From positions 109,050,287-109,114,286 of the forward strand of contig OX457024.1 in NCBI GenBank assembly GCA_949752745.1: a stretch of DNA of 64,000 nucleotides. The letters run 5' to 3'. This document shows positions 31,087-44,119 of this stretch, one piece after another. The translations under genes were made by a program, and so were the position numbers. Under the pieces are notes generated by a model. It did no database searches. It was not told the origin of the DNA and was given only the letters and a program-made list of their open reading frames with translations. The DNA is from Protula sp. h YS-2021. Its lineage: Eukaryota > Annelida > Polychaeta > Sabellida > Serpulidae. Numbering within the stretch: position 1 is the first letter of the stretch; the number at the start of each line of letters is the position of its first letter.

Positions 31087-31260
31087 CGCCAATAGAAATG
31101 CACCTTTAATACTACATTCTCATTTGCCCTTTTTCACTCCACTTTCGTCCAAACATTTCACTCTTTTGCTCGCCAATAGAAATGCACCTTTAACACACCA
31201 TTCTCATTGGTGCTTTTTCGCTTCTTTTCCTCACCCATATATAAACCACTCCAATCCAGT
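31087..31260 (+). promoter_or_regulatory. CCAAT x2 + TATA block in each array unit
   Basis: CTCGCCAATAGAAATGCACCTTTAA occurs twice (31,088 and 31,169), then CCATATATAAACCACTCC (TATATAAA at 31,238-31,245). Repeated at about 34,680-34,850 and 38,270-38,440; in unit 4 (41,815-41,985) TATATAAA is mutated to TATTTAAA. Downstream are three imperfect 33-bp repeats (GCAGTGGTTCTCTTGT...). No clear ORF follows, so a non-coding transcript is possible. Confidence 0.45.
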
Positions 31261-32401
31261 GCAGTGGTTCTCTTGTCCATTTTCCGTTGCTATGCAGTGG
31301 TTCTCTTGTTTATTTTCCGTTGCTATGCAGTGATTCTCTTGTTTTCATACTACTATTATGATATAATGGTTATAGCATGTAATGATATTGGAAAAATACT
31401 CTTTTGACAGCCACATAACACTGTTGTGCAGAAGATATTGAACCTGGCAACAGAACTCGAGTGCTTCGGATTGCAAAACCTGTTAAACAGCAATCAGAAA
31501 ATACTAAAATATAAGTGTAAGCAATCGTATTGAATGTTAGTTCCTACAAATTAACTGCCTTGTAATTATATTTTGAAATACATTGGACTGGTTTATATTG
31601 ATTTCATTCATTTATTGATCTACACAAAGTGTTAATTAACAAAGATTTTCCCCATATACATCGCTGGATATTGCTTTCCTTTTCTTTCATTTTTACATTG
31701 ATTAGTCTTGGAGTTTGATTTGGGCATAATTGTATTTAATAGAGCAAATCAGTGGTGGCGAAAGTGAATATCAATGCATTATGATAAGATTAGTTTTCTC
31801 CAACTTAACAAGTTACACAAATTGTTGTGGAAAGCTCATGAATATTCTTGCACGTACCAAAAATAGAGTAATGATTGTTTTATTGATGTTAATAGCTTCT
31901 TCAGCTATTCAGTGCAATTACTTTTTCTTGGTCCTGCCAAAAGACTAAAATTGTTTGGTAAGTTTACTCTTCTATCAGTCAAACGTTATAGTTAAGCCTT
32001 AATAAATACAGAAGAAGCGGTTTAGGTTAATTCTATACTGTTTTAAAAGATGATATGTGAAATAAGTTGCTATTGTAAGAAATAACATAGCTTGCGATAA
32101 AAATTGAACACTGTTTGTTATGTTTCTATTAATTTAACTTGTTTTAATTAACTTAATAGAACCTAAAAGGCAGGCAAGCAGTCCCGAAAAAGATTCAGAT
32201 GGTTTTAAACTGGTAGTTTTCGGAGCAGAGAAAGGTTTATATTTTCAAGTTTTAAATTTATAATGTTAGAATGAAACGTGGCCATAAATTTATATATTTA
32301 ACATTGAAACGGTACATATATGTAGATATATGTAGAGACAATGTACAGTCTTAACTATAGCAGAAAAATCTTTTCTTAGGTTTATTATAATACAGTTAGT
32401 T

Positions 32402-32700
32402 ATGCTAGTTAGTTACATAATTTGTTAAACGACACGACCGACCCTTAGCGGGTTACATTGTGTCAAAACATGTCAATAATCAGTGACTAGAAGACAGTAT
32501 TACAAGTTAAAATCCACATAAATTAAATCGTAAAAATTCTTAAATCATAAAATAAATAGCGGCTAGAAATACTGACACATGTTGATCTCTTTTAAAAATT
32601 GTAGGCTTTACTTTATCAAAGAGCTGTCTCAACGAGTCAACTCTGAAATGATGTGAGCAGGCGTCTTAGAAAATCGGTATAGTCTATTAAAATATGTTTC
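32402..32700 (-). mobile_element. LINE 3' tail inside array units
   Basis: Same tail as at 13.2-14.1 kb, with remnants of the LINE C-terminal codons upstream. Copies at about 36,003, 39,556 and 43,135. The first unit acquired it before amplification. Confidence 0.75.
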
Positions 32701-32766
32701 ATTAGTAGGAGGATAATGGCGTTTTCGGATCACCTTTTGACGCCATACTGCTGTCTCGGCCTATTT

Positions 32767-32870
32767 TGACATCGTTGTTTCAACATTTCCAGCCTGAACA
32801 TCTCATAATCTTCAAAAATCTCTTCGATGAGACAGATATCCCTCTCAGAGATTAGATAGTGTTACAATCT
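32767..32870 (-). pseudogene. Antisense fragment of a C2HC-gene N terminus
   Basis: On the minus strand about 30 codons read LISERDICLIEEIFEDYEMF, nearly the same as residues in the E3 C2HC gene (ISERDISVIEEIFSDYEMF). Copies at 36,360-36,463, 39,918-40,021 and 43,497-43,600. So each array unit carries a sense C2HC gene and an opposite-strand piece of a paralogue. Confidence 0.6.
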
Positions 32871-33387
32871 TTTCACGGATGGAAAAGAGATCTTTGAAAA
32901 AGAGAAAGATAAAAAAACAAGTACATAAATGAGGAAAGAAAGACAGACAGAAAGAAAGAAAAATGGTAACATTCACCATAGTGCAAGTTCTGTATTTATA
33001 ACGAGTTCAGATTTCACTTTGCTTCTTGTGACAGTTCTTAATGCCACCTATAACTTAAAGATTGTAAAAAAAAGTGCCACATTTAGCCTAATGAAATTTG
33101 TATAATCACGAAGCTTTAGACTTCCCTTTTCTTTTTTGACAGCAACTAAAACGCTTACTGTGTTCCCAGAGATCCACAACAAGTAACAAAGGAGAAAATG
33201 ATCAGATTCAGTCCAGTGCAAGTTCAGAAAATTGCGTTCGTAGGACCATCAGTATTTCAAAAATTATGAAATAACTAAATCACAGAAATACGAAGCAAAG
33301 CAGGAAGACAAATGAAATGTAAAGAAATAAATTAAAGAAAAAAAAAAGAAGTAAACACGATGCTTGTCCATTCCTGTATCATGTCAT

Positions 33388-34178
33388 TTTTCAAAGAAAG
33401 ACGCAGATCTATGGGAGGAGGTGTACGTTGATTACCAGGCGTTCCTCTATGAAAAATGGAAGGATTTTCAGTCTCAGCACCAACAAGAATTTCATCGCTT
33501 TGGCAAGGCGGCAGAAAAGAACCATCGACGACTTAAGAAGAAAAAGAAGAAGAGGGACCCCACGCCGCCGTCCTCGCCGACTCCGCCTTGCCAAGAGAAG
33601 AAGAAGATGTGGATCCTCCTCCTACCGAAGTGACTTCTGTCGCTGAGCTATCTACACTATCGCCGCCAGCTCATCGGCAGGCAGTTGATGTCCAGAGCGT
33701 GCCGGTGGCACCTTCTACACAACAGTGTACACAACAGTGCAATATCAACGTGACATTAACTCCTGAAGATAAGCTAGCGGCCGCTGTCGCTAGCATCTCG
33801 GATGCGCCCGTGCAGACAACTTCCAACATTGACTGCACCCTTAATCTTAGTCAATCAAAACTGGAGGACATACAGAACAACACAGACCTCCAGGGTCTTA
33901 TGCGTCTTGTAGACGACTTACAAACCATCGTGTTTTGTGACTTCTGTCACTATCCTGTTCCTGAGGGCATGACTATACGCCAGCATGAACAGCGATGTGC
34001 AGAAGCCATGAAGCATGCACATTACTATTGTAGTCTACAACGCAAAGACTTTGATTCCACTAAGGCTGGGGTTGCAGCACACAAAAGGAAGTGTGCCTGC
34101 AGCGAGATTAGCGGCAGCGAAGCTAGCACAAGCGGCACGAAGAAACTGAAAGTGGGAGGAGAAGAAAACCGACACTGA
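33388..34178 (+). pseudogene. C2HC gene, array unit 2 (no start codon)
   Basis: Same reading frames as unit 1 with one Ser-to-Gly change, but the native ATG is missing: the frame extends upstream only to a TTG within junction sequence. The break at the Lys run is identical. Confidence 0.6.
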
Positions 34179-34190
34179 AAATCCCTCCAC

Positions 34191-34208
34191 GGCTGCCTTT
34201 TGGCAGCC
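34191..34208 (+). terminator. Histone-like 3' stem-loop, array unit 2
   Basis: Identical to unit 1, with ACCCA and AATAAGC 14 nt downstream. Confidence 0.7.
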
Positions 34209-34527
34209 ACCCATTCTTCCAAAATAAGCAAACAAACCTATCGTGTTGGTGTGTGTATGCATGAAAATGTGTGGGAAATGCTTAAAAAAAACTCTGATAC
34301 TGTCACCCCGTCTCGGTGCACACCGTTTCACTCAAGACGCTCACGGCACACCTTTTTTCCCCTCACAAGCTCCCCCCTCCCAACCATCCCCATACACACA
34401 ACGTTTCACCGGAAACACCTTTCTTTCGCTCGCAATAGCTCGCAATCCTTCCAACTGCATCAAATGACGTTTTCTTTCTATCGTCATCACTCCCAATCAC
34501 ACTCAAAGCTATCCCCTAATAGTACAA

Positions 34528-34564
<37 letters not shown>

Positions 34565-36979
34565 AAGGAGGGGGGTGGGGGTTCCATACACATGCTTGCC
34601 AAACTCTTTACAACTCACTCTTTCTTCTTAGACTCCCTTTTATATGCCAGAGCAAAAGGAGCGAAATTTTCACATGCTCTCGCCAATAGAAATGCACCTT
34701 TAATACTACATTCTCATTTGCCCTTTTTCACTCCACTTTCGTCCAAACATTTCACTCTTTTGCTCGCCAATAGAAATGCACCTTTAACACACCATTCTCA
34801 TTGGTGCTTTTTCGCTTCTTTTCCTCACCCATATATAAACCACTCCAATCCAGTGCAGTGGTTCTCTTGTCCATTTTCCGTTGCTATGCAGTGGTTCTCT
34901 TGTTTATTTTCCGTTGCTATACAGTGATTCTCTTGTTTTCATACTACTATTATGATATAATGGTTATAGCATGTAATGATATTGAAAAAATACTCTTTTG
35001 ACAGCCACATAACACTGTTGCGCAGAAGATATTGAACCTGGCAACAGAACTCGAGTGCTTCGGATTGCAAAACCTGTTAAACAGCAATCAGAAAATACTA
35101 AAATATAAGTGTAAGCAATCGTATTGAATGTTAGTTCCTACAAATTAACTGCCTTGTAATTATATTTTGAAATACATTGGACTGGTTTATATTGATTTCA
35201 TTCATTTATTGATCTACACAAAGTGTTAATTAACAAAGATTTTCCCCATATACATCGCTGGATATTGCTTTCCTTTTCTTTCATTTTTACATTGATTAGT
35301 CTTGGAGTTTGATTTGGGCATAATTGTATTTAATAGAGCAAATCAGTGGTGGCGAAAGTGAATATCAATGCATTATGATAAGATTAGTTTTCTCCAGCTT
35401 AACAAGTTACACAAATTGTTGTGGAAAGCTCATGAATATTCTTGCACGTACCAAAAATAGAGTAATGATTGTTTTATTGATGTTAATAGCTTCTTCAGCT
35501 ATTCAGTGCAATTACTTTTTCTTGGTCCTGCCAAAAGACTAAAATTGTTTGGTAAGTTTACTCTTCTATCAGTCAAACGTTATAGTTAAGCCTTAATAAA
35601 TACAGAAGAAGCGGTTTAGGTTAATTCTATACTGTTTTAAAAGATGATATGTGAAATAAGTTGCTATTGTAAGAAATAACATAGCTTGCGATAAAATTGA
35701 ACACTGTTTGTTATGTTTCTATTAATTTAACTTGTTTTAATTAACTTAATAGAACCTAAAAGGCAGGCAAGCAGTCCCGAAAAAGATTCAGATGGTTTTA
35801 AACTGGTAGTTTTCGGAGCAGAGAAAGGTTTATATTTTCAAGTTTTAAATTTATAATGTTAGAATGAAACGTGGCCATAAATTTATGTATTTAATATTGA
35901 AACGGTACATATATGTAGATATATGTAGAGACAATGTACAGTCTTAACTATAGCAGAAAAATCTTTTCTTAGGTTTATTATAATACAGTTAGTTATGCTA
36001 GTTAGTTACATAATTTGTTAAACGACACGACCGACCCTTAGCGGGTTACATTGTGTCAAAACATGTCAATAATCAGTGACTAGAAGACAGTATTACAAGT
36101 TAAAATCCACATAAATTAAATCGTAAAAATTCTTAAATCATAAAATAAATAGCGGCTAGAAATACTGACACATGTTGATCTCTTTTAAAAATTGTAGGCT
36201 TTACTTTATCAAAGAGCTGTCTCAACGAGTCAACTCTGAAATGATGTGAGCAGGCGTCTTAGAAAATCGGTATAGTCTATTAAAATATGTTTCATTAGTA
36301 GGAGGATAATGGCGTTTTCGGATCACCTTTTGACGCCATACTGCTGTCTCGGCCTATTTTGACATCGTTGTTTCAACATTTCCAGCCTGAACATCTCATA
36401 ATCTTCAAAAATCTCTTCGATGAGACCGATATCCCTCTCAGAGATTAGATAGTGTTACAATCTTTTCACGGATGGAAAAGAGATCTTTGTAAAAGAGAAA
36501 GATAAAAAAACAAGTACATAATTGAGGAAAGAAAGACAAACAGAAAGAAAGAAAAATGGTAACATTCACCATAGTGCAAGTTCTGTATTTATAACGAGTT
36601 CAGATTTCACTTTGCTTCTTGTGACAGTTCTTAATGCCACCTATAACTTAAAGATTGTAAAAAAAAGTGCCACATTTAGCCTAATGAAATTTGTATAATC
36701 ACGAAGCTTTAGAGTTCCCTTTTCTTTTTTGACAGCAACTAAAACGCTTACTGTGTTCCCAGAGATCCACAACAAGTAACAAAGGAGAAAATGATCAGAT
36801 TCAGTCCAGTGCAAGTTCAGAAAATTGCGTTCGTAGGACCATCAGTATTTCAAAAATTATGAAATAACTAAATCACAGAAATACGAAGCAAAGCAGGAAG
36901 ACAAATGAAATGGAAAGAAATAAATTAAAGAAAAAAAAAGAAGTAAACACGATGCTTGTCCATTCCTGTATCATGTCAT

Positions 36980-37770
36980 TTTTCAAAGAAAGACGCAAAT
37001 CTATGGGAGGAGGTGTACGTTGATTACCAGGCGTTCCTCTATGAAAAATGGAAGGATTTTCAGTCTCAGCACCAACAAGAATTTCATCGCTTTGGCAAGG
37101 CGGCAGAAAAGAACCATCGACAACTTAAGAAGAAAAAGAAGAAGAGGGACCCCACGCCGCCGTCCTCGCCGACTCCGCCTTGCCAAGAGAAGAAGAAGAT
37201 GTGGATCCTCCTCCTACCGAAGTGACTTCTGTCGCTGAGCTATCTACACTATCGCCGCCAGCTCATCGGCAGGCAGTTGATGTCCAGAGCGTGCCGGTGG
37301 CACCTTCTACACAACAGTGTACACAACAGTGCAATATCAACGTGACATTAACTCCTGAAGATAAGCTAGCGGCCGCTGTCGCTAGCATCTCGGATGCGCC
37401 CGTGCAGACAACTTCCAACATTGACTGCACCCTTAATCTTAGTCAATCAAAACTGGAGGACATACAGAACAACACAGACCTCCAGGGTCTTATGCGTCTT
37501 GTAGACGACTTACAAACCATCGTGTTTTGTGACTTCTGTCACTATCCTGTTCCTGAGGGCATGACTATACGCCAGCATGAACAGCGATGTGCAGAAGCCA
37601 TGAAGCATGCACATTACTATTGTAGTCTACAACGCAAAGACTTTGATTCCACTAAGGCTGGGGTTGCAGCACACAAAAGGAAGTGTGCCTGCAGCGAGAT
37701 TAGCGGCAGCGAAGCTAGCACAAGCGGCACGAAGAAACTGAAAGTGGGAGGAGAAGAAAACCGACACTGA
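36980..37770 (+). pseudogene. C2HC gene, array unit 3 (no start codon)
   Basis: As unit 2, with Asp-to-Asn and Arg-to-Gln changes in the N-terminal domain. Confidence 0.6.
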
Positions 37771-37782
37771 AAATCCCTCCAC

Positions 37783-37800
37783 GGCTGCCTTTTGGCAGCC
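37783..37800 (+). terminator. Histone-like 3' stem-loop, array unit 3
   Basis: Identical to unit 1. Confidence 0.7.
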
Positions 37801-40533
37801 ACCCATTCTTCCAAAATAAGCAAACAAACCTATCGTGTTGGTGTGTGTATGCATGAAAATGTGTGGGAAATGCTTAAAAAAAACTCTGATACTGTCACCC
37901 CGTCTCGGTGCACACCGTTTCACTCAAGACGCTCACGGCACACCTTTTTTCCCCTCACAAGCTCCCCCCTCCCTACCATCCCCATACACACAACGTTTCA
38001 CCGGAAACACCTTTCTTTCGCTCGCAATAGCTCGCAATCCTTCCAACTGCATCAAATGACGTTTTCTTTCTATCGTCATCACTCCCAATCACACTCAAAG
38101 CTATCCCCTAATGGTACAACAAAAAAAAAAAAAAAAAAAAAAAAAAAAGAAAAGAGAGGAGGGGGGTGGGGGTTCCATACACATGCTTGCCAAACTCTTT
38201 ACAACTCACTCTTTCTTCTTAGACTCCCTTTTATATGCCAGAGCAAAAGGAGCGAAATTTTCACATGCTCTCGCCAATAGAAATGCACCTTTAATACTAC
38301 ATTCTCATTTGCCCTTTTTCACTCCACTTTCGTCCAAACATTTCACTCTTTTGCTCGCCAATAGAAATGCACCTTTAACACACCATTCTCATTGGTGCTT
38401 TTTCGCTTCTTTTCCTCACCCATATATAAACCACTCCAATCCAGTGCAGTGGTTCTCTTGTCCATTTTCCGTTGCTATGCAGTGATTCTCTTGTTTTCAT
38501 ACTACTATTATGATATAATGGTTATAGCATGTAATGATATTGGAAAAATACTCTTTTGACAGCCACATAACACTGTTGCGCAGAAGATATTGAACCTGGC
38601 AACAGAACTCGAGTGCTTCGGATTGCAAAACCTGTTAAACAGCAATCAGAAAATACTAAAATATAAGTGTAAGCAATCGTATTGAATGTTAGTTCCTACA
38701 AATTAACTGCCTTGTAATTATATTTTGAAATACATTGGACTGGTTTATATTGATTTCATTCATTTATTGATCTACACAAAGTGTTAATTAACAAAGATTT
38801 TCGCCATATACATCGCTGGATATTGCTTTCCTTTTCTTTCATTTTTACATTGATTAGTCTTGGAGTTTGATTTGGGCATAATTGTATTTAATAGAGCAAA
38901 TCAGTGGTGGCGAAAGTGAATATCAATGCATTATGATAAGATTAGTTTTCTCCAGCTTAACAAGTTACACAAATTGTTGTGGAAAGCTCATGAATATTCT
39001 TGCACGTACCAAAAATAGATTAATGATTGTTTTATTGATGTTAATAGCTTCTTCAGCTATTCAGTGCAATTACTTTTTCTTGGTCCTGCCAAAAGACTAA
39101 AATTGTTTGGTAAGTTTACTCTTCTATCAGTCAAACGTTATAGTTAAGCCTTAATAAATACAGAAGAAGCGGTTTAGGTTAATTCTATACTGTTTTAAAA
39201 GATGATATGTGAAATAAGTTGCTATTGTAAGAAATAACATAGCTTGCGATAAAATTGAACACTGTTTGTTATGTTTCTATTAATTTAACTTGTTTTAATT
39301 AACTTAATAGAACCTAAAAGGCAGGCAAGCAGTCCCGAAAAAGATTCAGATGGTTTTAAACTGGTAGTTTTCGGAGCAGAGAAAGGTTTATATTTTCAAG
39401 TTTTAAATTTATAATGTTAGAATGAAACGTGGCCATAAATTTATGTATTTAATATTGAAACGGTACATATATGTAGATATATGTAGAGACAATGTACAGT
39501 CTTAACTATAGCAGAAAAATCTTTTCTTAGGTTTATTATAATACAGTTAGTTATGCTAGTTAGTTACATAATTTGTTAAACGACACGACCGACCCTTAGC
39601 GGGTTACATTGTGTCAAAACATGTCAATAATCAGTGACTAGAAGACAGTATTACAAGTTAAAATCCACATAAATTAAATCGTAAAAATTCTTTAATCATA
39701 AAATAAATAGCGGCTAGAAATACTGACACATGTTGATCTCTTTTAAAAATTGTAGGCTTTACTTTATCAAAGAGCTGTCTCAACGAGTCAACTCTGAAAT
39801 GATGTGAGCAGGCGTCTTAGAAAATCGGTATAGTCTATTAAAATATGTTTCATTAGTAGGAGGATAATGGCGTTTTCGGATCACCTTTTGACGCCATACT
39901 GCTGTCTCGGCCTATTTTGACATCGTTGTTTCAACATTTCCAGCCTGAACATCTCATAATCTTCAAAAATCTCTTCGATGAGACAGATATCCCTCTCAGA
40001 GATTAGATAGTGTTACAATCTTTTCACGGATGGAAAAGAGATCTTTGAAAAAGAGAAAGATAAAAAACAAGTACATAAATGAGGAAAGAAAGACAGACAG
40101 AAAGAAAGAAAAATGGTAACATTCACCATAGTGCAAGTTCTGTATTTATAACGAGTTCAGATTTCACTTTGCTTCTTGTGACAGTTCTTAATGCCACCTA
40201 TAACTTAAAGATTGTAAAAAAAGTGCCACATTTAGCCTAATGAAATTTGTAAAATCGCAAAGCTTTAGACTTCCCTTTTCTTTTTTGACAGCAACTAAAA
40301 CGCTTACTGTGTTCCCAGAGATCCACAACAAGTAACAAAGGAGAAAATGATCAGATTCAGTCAAGTGCAAGTTCAGAAAATTGAGTTCGTAGGACCATCA
40401 GTATTTCAAAAATTATGAAATAACTAAATCACAGAAATACGAAGCAAAGCAGGAAGACAGATGAAATGGAAAGAAATAAATTAAAGGAAAAAAGAAGTAA
40501 ACACGATGCTTGTCCATTCCTGTATCATGTCAT

Positions 40534-41323
40534 TTATCAAAGAAAGACGCAGATCTATGGAAGGAGGTGTACGTTGATTACCAGGCGTTCCTCTATGAAA
40601 AATGGAAGGATTTTCAGTCTCAGCACCAACAAGAATTTCATCGCTTTGGCAAGGCGGCAGAAAAGAACCATCGACGACTTAAGAAGAAAAAGAAGAAGAG
40701 GGACCCACGGCGCCGTCCTCGCCGACTCCGCCTTGCCAAGAGAAGAAGAAGATGTGGATCCTCCTCCTACCGAAGTGACTTCTGTCGCTGAGCTATCTAC
40801 ACTATCGCCGCCAGCTCATCGGCAGGCAGTTGATGTCCAGAGCGTGCCGGTGGCACCTTCTACACAACAGTGTACACAACAGTGCAATATCAACGTGACA
40901 TTAACTCCTGAAGATAAGCTAGCGGCCGCTGTCGCTAGCATCTCGGATGCGCCCGTGCAGACAACTTCCAACATTGACTGCACCCTTAATCTTAGTCAAT
41001 CAAAACTGGAGGACATACAGAACAACACAGACCTCCAGGGTCTTATGCGTCTTGTAGACGACTTACAAACCGTCGTGTTTTGTGACTTCTGTCACTATCC
41101 TGTTCCTGAGGGCATGACTATACGCCAGCATGAACAGCGATGTGCAGAAGCCATGAAGCATGCACGTTACTATTGTAGTCTACAACGCAAAGACTTTGAT
41201 TCCACTAAGGCTGGGGTTGCAGCACACAAAAGGAAGTGTGCCTGCAGCGAGATTAGCGGCAGCGAAGCTAGCACAAGCGGCACGAAGAAACTGAAAGTGG
41301 GAGGAGAAGAAAACCGACACTGA
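40534..41323 (+). pseudogene. C2HC gene, array unit 4 (altered frame relation)
   Basis: The most diverged copy. One base is lost and CGCCG rearranged near 40,708, so the 3' half is now +1 rather than -1 relative to the 5' half. An accidental ATG-opened frame (40,466) runs from junction sequence through the antisense-of-frame N-terminal part into the intact zinc-finger half. This argues against strong selection on the frame relation. Confidence 0.6.
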
Positions 41324-41335
41324 AAATCCCTCCAC

Positions 41336-41353
41336 GGCTGCCCTTTGGCAGCC
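41336..41353 (+). terminator. Histone-like 3' stem-loop, array unit 4
   Basis: Stem identical, loop changed from TTTT to CTTT; ACCCA and AATAAGC retained. Confidence 0.65.
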
Positions 41354-41656
41354 ACCCATTCTTCCAAAATAAGCAACAAACCTATCGTGTTGGTGTGTGT
41401 ATGCATGAAAATGTGTGGGAAATGCTTAAAAAAACTCTGATACTGTGCACACCGTTTCACTCAAGACGCTCACGGCACACCTTTTTTTCCCTCACAAGCT
41501 CCCCCCTCCCTACCATCCCCATACACACAACGTTTCACCGGAAACACCTTTCTTTCGCTCGCAATAGCTCGCAATCCTTCCAACTGCATCAAATGACGTT
41601 TTCTTTCTATCGTCATCACTCCCAATCACACTCAAAGCTATCCCCTAATGGTACAA

Positions 41657-41694
<38 letters not shown>

Positions 41695-44119
41695 AAGAAA
41701 GGAGGGGGCAGGGTGGGGTTCCATACACATGCTTGCCAAACTCTTTACAACTCACTCTTTCTTCTTAGACTCCCTTTTATATGCCAGAGCAAAAGGAGCG
41801 AAATTTTCACATGCTCTCGCCAATAGAAATGCACCTTTAATACTACATTCTCATTTGCCCTTTTCACTCCACTTTCGTCCAAACATTTCACTCTTTCGCT
41901 CGCCAATAGAAATGCACCTTTAACACACCATTCTCATTGGTGCTTTTTCGCTTCTTTTCCTCACCCATATTTAAACCACTCCACTCCAGTGCAGTGGTTC
42001 TCTTGTCCATTTTCCGTTGCTATGCAGTGGTTCTCTTGTTTATTTTCCGTTGCTATGCAGTGATTCTCTTGTTTTCATACTACTATTATGATATAATGGT
42101 TATAGCATGTAATGATATTGGAAAAATACTCTTTTGACAGCCACATAACACTGTTGCGCAGAAGATATTGAACCTGGCAACAGAACTCGAGTGCTTCGGA
42201 TTGCAAAACCTGTTAAACAGCAATCAGAAAATACTAAAGTATAAGTGTAAGCAATCGTATTGAATGTTAGTTCCTACAAATTAACTGCCTTGTAATTATA
42301 TTTTGAAATACATTGGACTGGTTTATATTGATTTCATTCATTTATTGATCTACACAAAGTGTTAATTAACAAAGATTTTCCCCATATACATCGCTGGATA
42401 TTGCTTTCCTTTTCTTTCATTTTTACATTGATTAGTCTTGGAGTTTGATTTGGGCATTATTGTATTTAATAGAGCAAATCAGTGGTGGCGAAAGTGAATA
42501 TCAATGCATTATGATAAGATTAGTTTTCTCCAACTTAACAAGTTACACAAATTGTTGTGGAAAGCTCATGAATATTCTTGCACGTACCAAAAATAGAGTA
42601 ATGATTGTTTTATTGATGTTAATAGCTTCTTCAGCTATTCAGTGCAATTACTTTTTCTTGGTCCTGCCAAAAGACTAAAATTGTTTGGTAAGTTTACTCT
42701 TCTATCAGTCAAACGTTATAGTTAAGCCTTAATAAATACAGAAGAAGCGGTTTAGGTTAATTCTATACTGTTTTAAAAGATGATATGTGAAATAAGTTGC
42801 TATTATAAGAAATAACATAGCTTGCGATAAAATTGAACACTGTTTGTTATGTTTCTATTAATTTAACTTGTTTTAATTAACTTAATAGAACCTAAAAGGC
42901 AGGCAAGCAGTCCCGAAAAAGATTCAGATGGTTTTAAACTGGTAGTTTTCGGAGCAGAGAAAGGTTTATATTTTCAAGTTTTAAATTTATAATGTTAGAA
43001 TGAAACGTGGCCATAAATTTATGTATTTAGCATTGAAACGGTACATATATGTAGATATATGTAGAGACAATGTACAGTCTTAACTATAGCAGAAAAATCT
43101 TTTCTTAGGTTTATTATAATACAGTTAGTTATGCTAGTTAGTTACATAATTTGTTAAACGACACGACCGACCCTTAGCGGGTTACATTGTGTCAAAACAT
43201 GTCAATAATCAGTGACTAGAAGACAGTATTACAAGTTAAAATCCACATAAATTAAATCGTAAAAATTCTTAAATCATAAAATAAATAGCGGCTAGAAATA
43301 CTGACACATGTTGATCTCTTTTAAAAATTGTAGGCTTTACTTTATCAAAGAGCTGTCTCAACGAGTCAACTCTGAAATGATGTGAGCAGGCGTCTTAGAA
43401 AATCGGTATAGTCTATTAAAATATGTTTCATTAGTAGGAGGATAATGGCGTTTTCGGATCACCTTTTGACGCCATACTGCTGTCTCGGCCTATTTTGACA
43501 TCGTTGTTTCAACATTTCCAGCCTGAACATCTCATAATCTTCAAAAATCTCTTCGATGAGACCGATATCCCTCTCAGAGATTAGATAGTGTTACAATCTT
43601 TTCACGGATGGAAAAGAGATCTTTGAAAAAGAGAAAGATAAAAAAAAAACAAGTACATAAATGAGGAAAGAAAGACAGACAGCAAGAAAGAAAAATGGTA
43701 ACATTCACCATAGTGCAAGTTCTGTATTTATAACGAGTTCAGATGTCACTTTGCTTCTTGTGACAGTTCTTAATGCCACCTATAACTTAAAGATTGTAAA
43801 AAAGTGCCACATTTAGCCTAATGAAATTTGTATAATCACGAAGCTTTAGACTTTCCTTTTCTTTTTTGACAGCAACTAAAACGCTTACTGTGTTCCCAGA
43901 GATCCACAACAAGTAACAAAGGAGAAAATGATCAGATTCAGTCCAGTGCAAGTTCAGAAAATTGCGTTCGTAGGACCATCAGTATTTCAAAAATTATGAA
44001 ATAACTAAATCACAGAAATACGAAGCAAAGCAGGAAGACAGATGAAATGGAAAGAAATAAATTAAAGAAAAAAAAGAAGTAAACACGATGCTTGTCCATT
44101 CCTGTATCATGTCAATGGA

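Larger units (their letters stand above)
29785..33384 (+). repeat. 3.6-kb tandem array, unit 1
   Basis: Four head-to-tail units of 3600, 3592, 3554 and 3582 bp, junctions within CATTTTTCAAAG. Each contains, in order: C2HC gene, 3' stem-loop, subterminal-like flank, polyA/polyG tract, CCAAT/TATA promoter-like block, AT-rich stretch, LINE tail, antisense C2HC fragment. Units differ by about 1%, so the amplification is recent. Only unit 1 has the gene's native 5' end. Confidence 0.93.
33385..36976 (+). repeat. 3.6-kb tandem array, unit 2
   Basis: See unit 1. The 5' junction replaces the first 16 codons of the gene with sequence from the end of the previous unit. Confidence 0.93.
36977..40530 (+). 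repeat. 3.6-kb tandem array, unit 3
   Basis: 3554 bp; shorter than units 1 and 2 partly because one 33-bp repeat near 38,470 is lost. Confidence 0.93.
40531..44112 (+). repeat. 3.6-kb tandem array, unit 4 (last)
   Basis: 3582 bp. The array ends within GTATCATGTCA at 44,112, where LINE-derived sequence begins. Confidence 0.93.

Noticed and set aside
31730..31948. 72-codon ORF in each array unit with a hydrophobic segment
   Set aside because: No ATG start, no homologue outside the array, and no promoter nearby; conservation is explained by recent duplication.
34200..34631. ORFs with poly-Lys in the 3.6-kb units (also near 37,800, 38,111 and 41,400)
   Set aside because: They cross the polyA tract and the stem-loop region and are not kept in frame between units.
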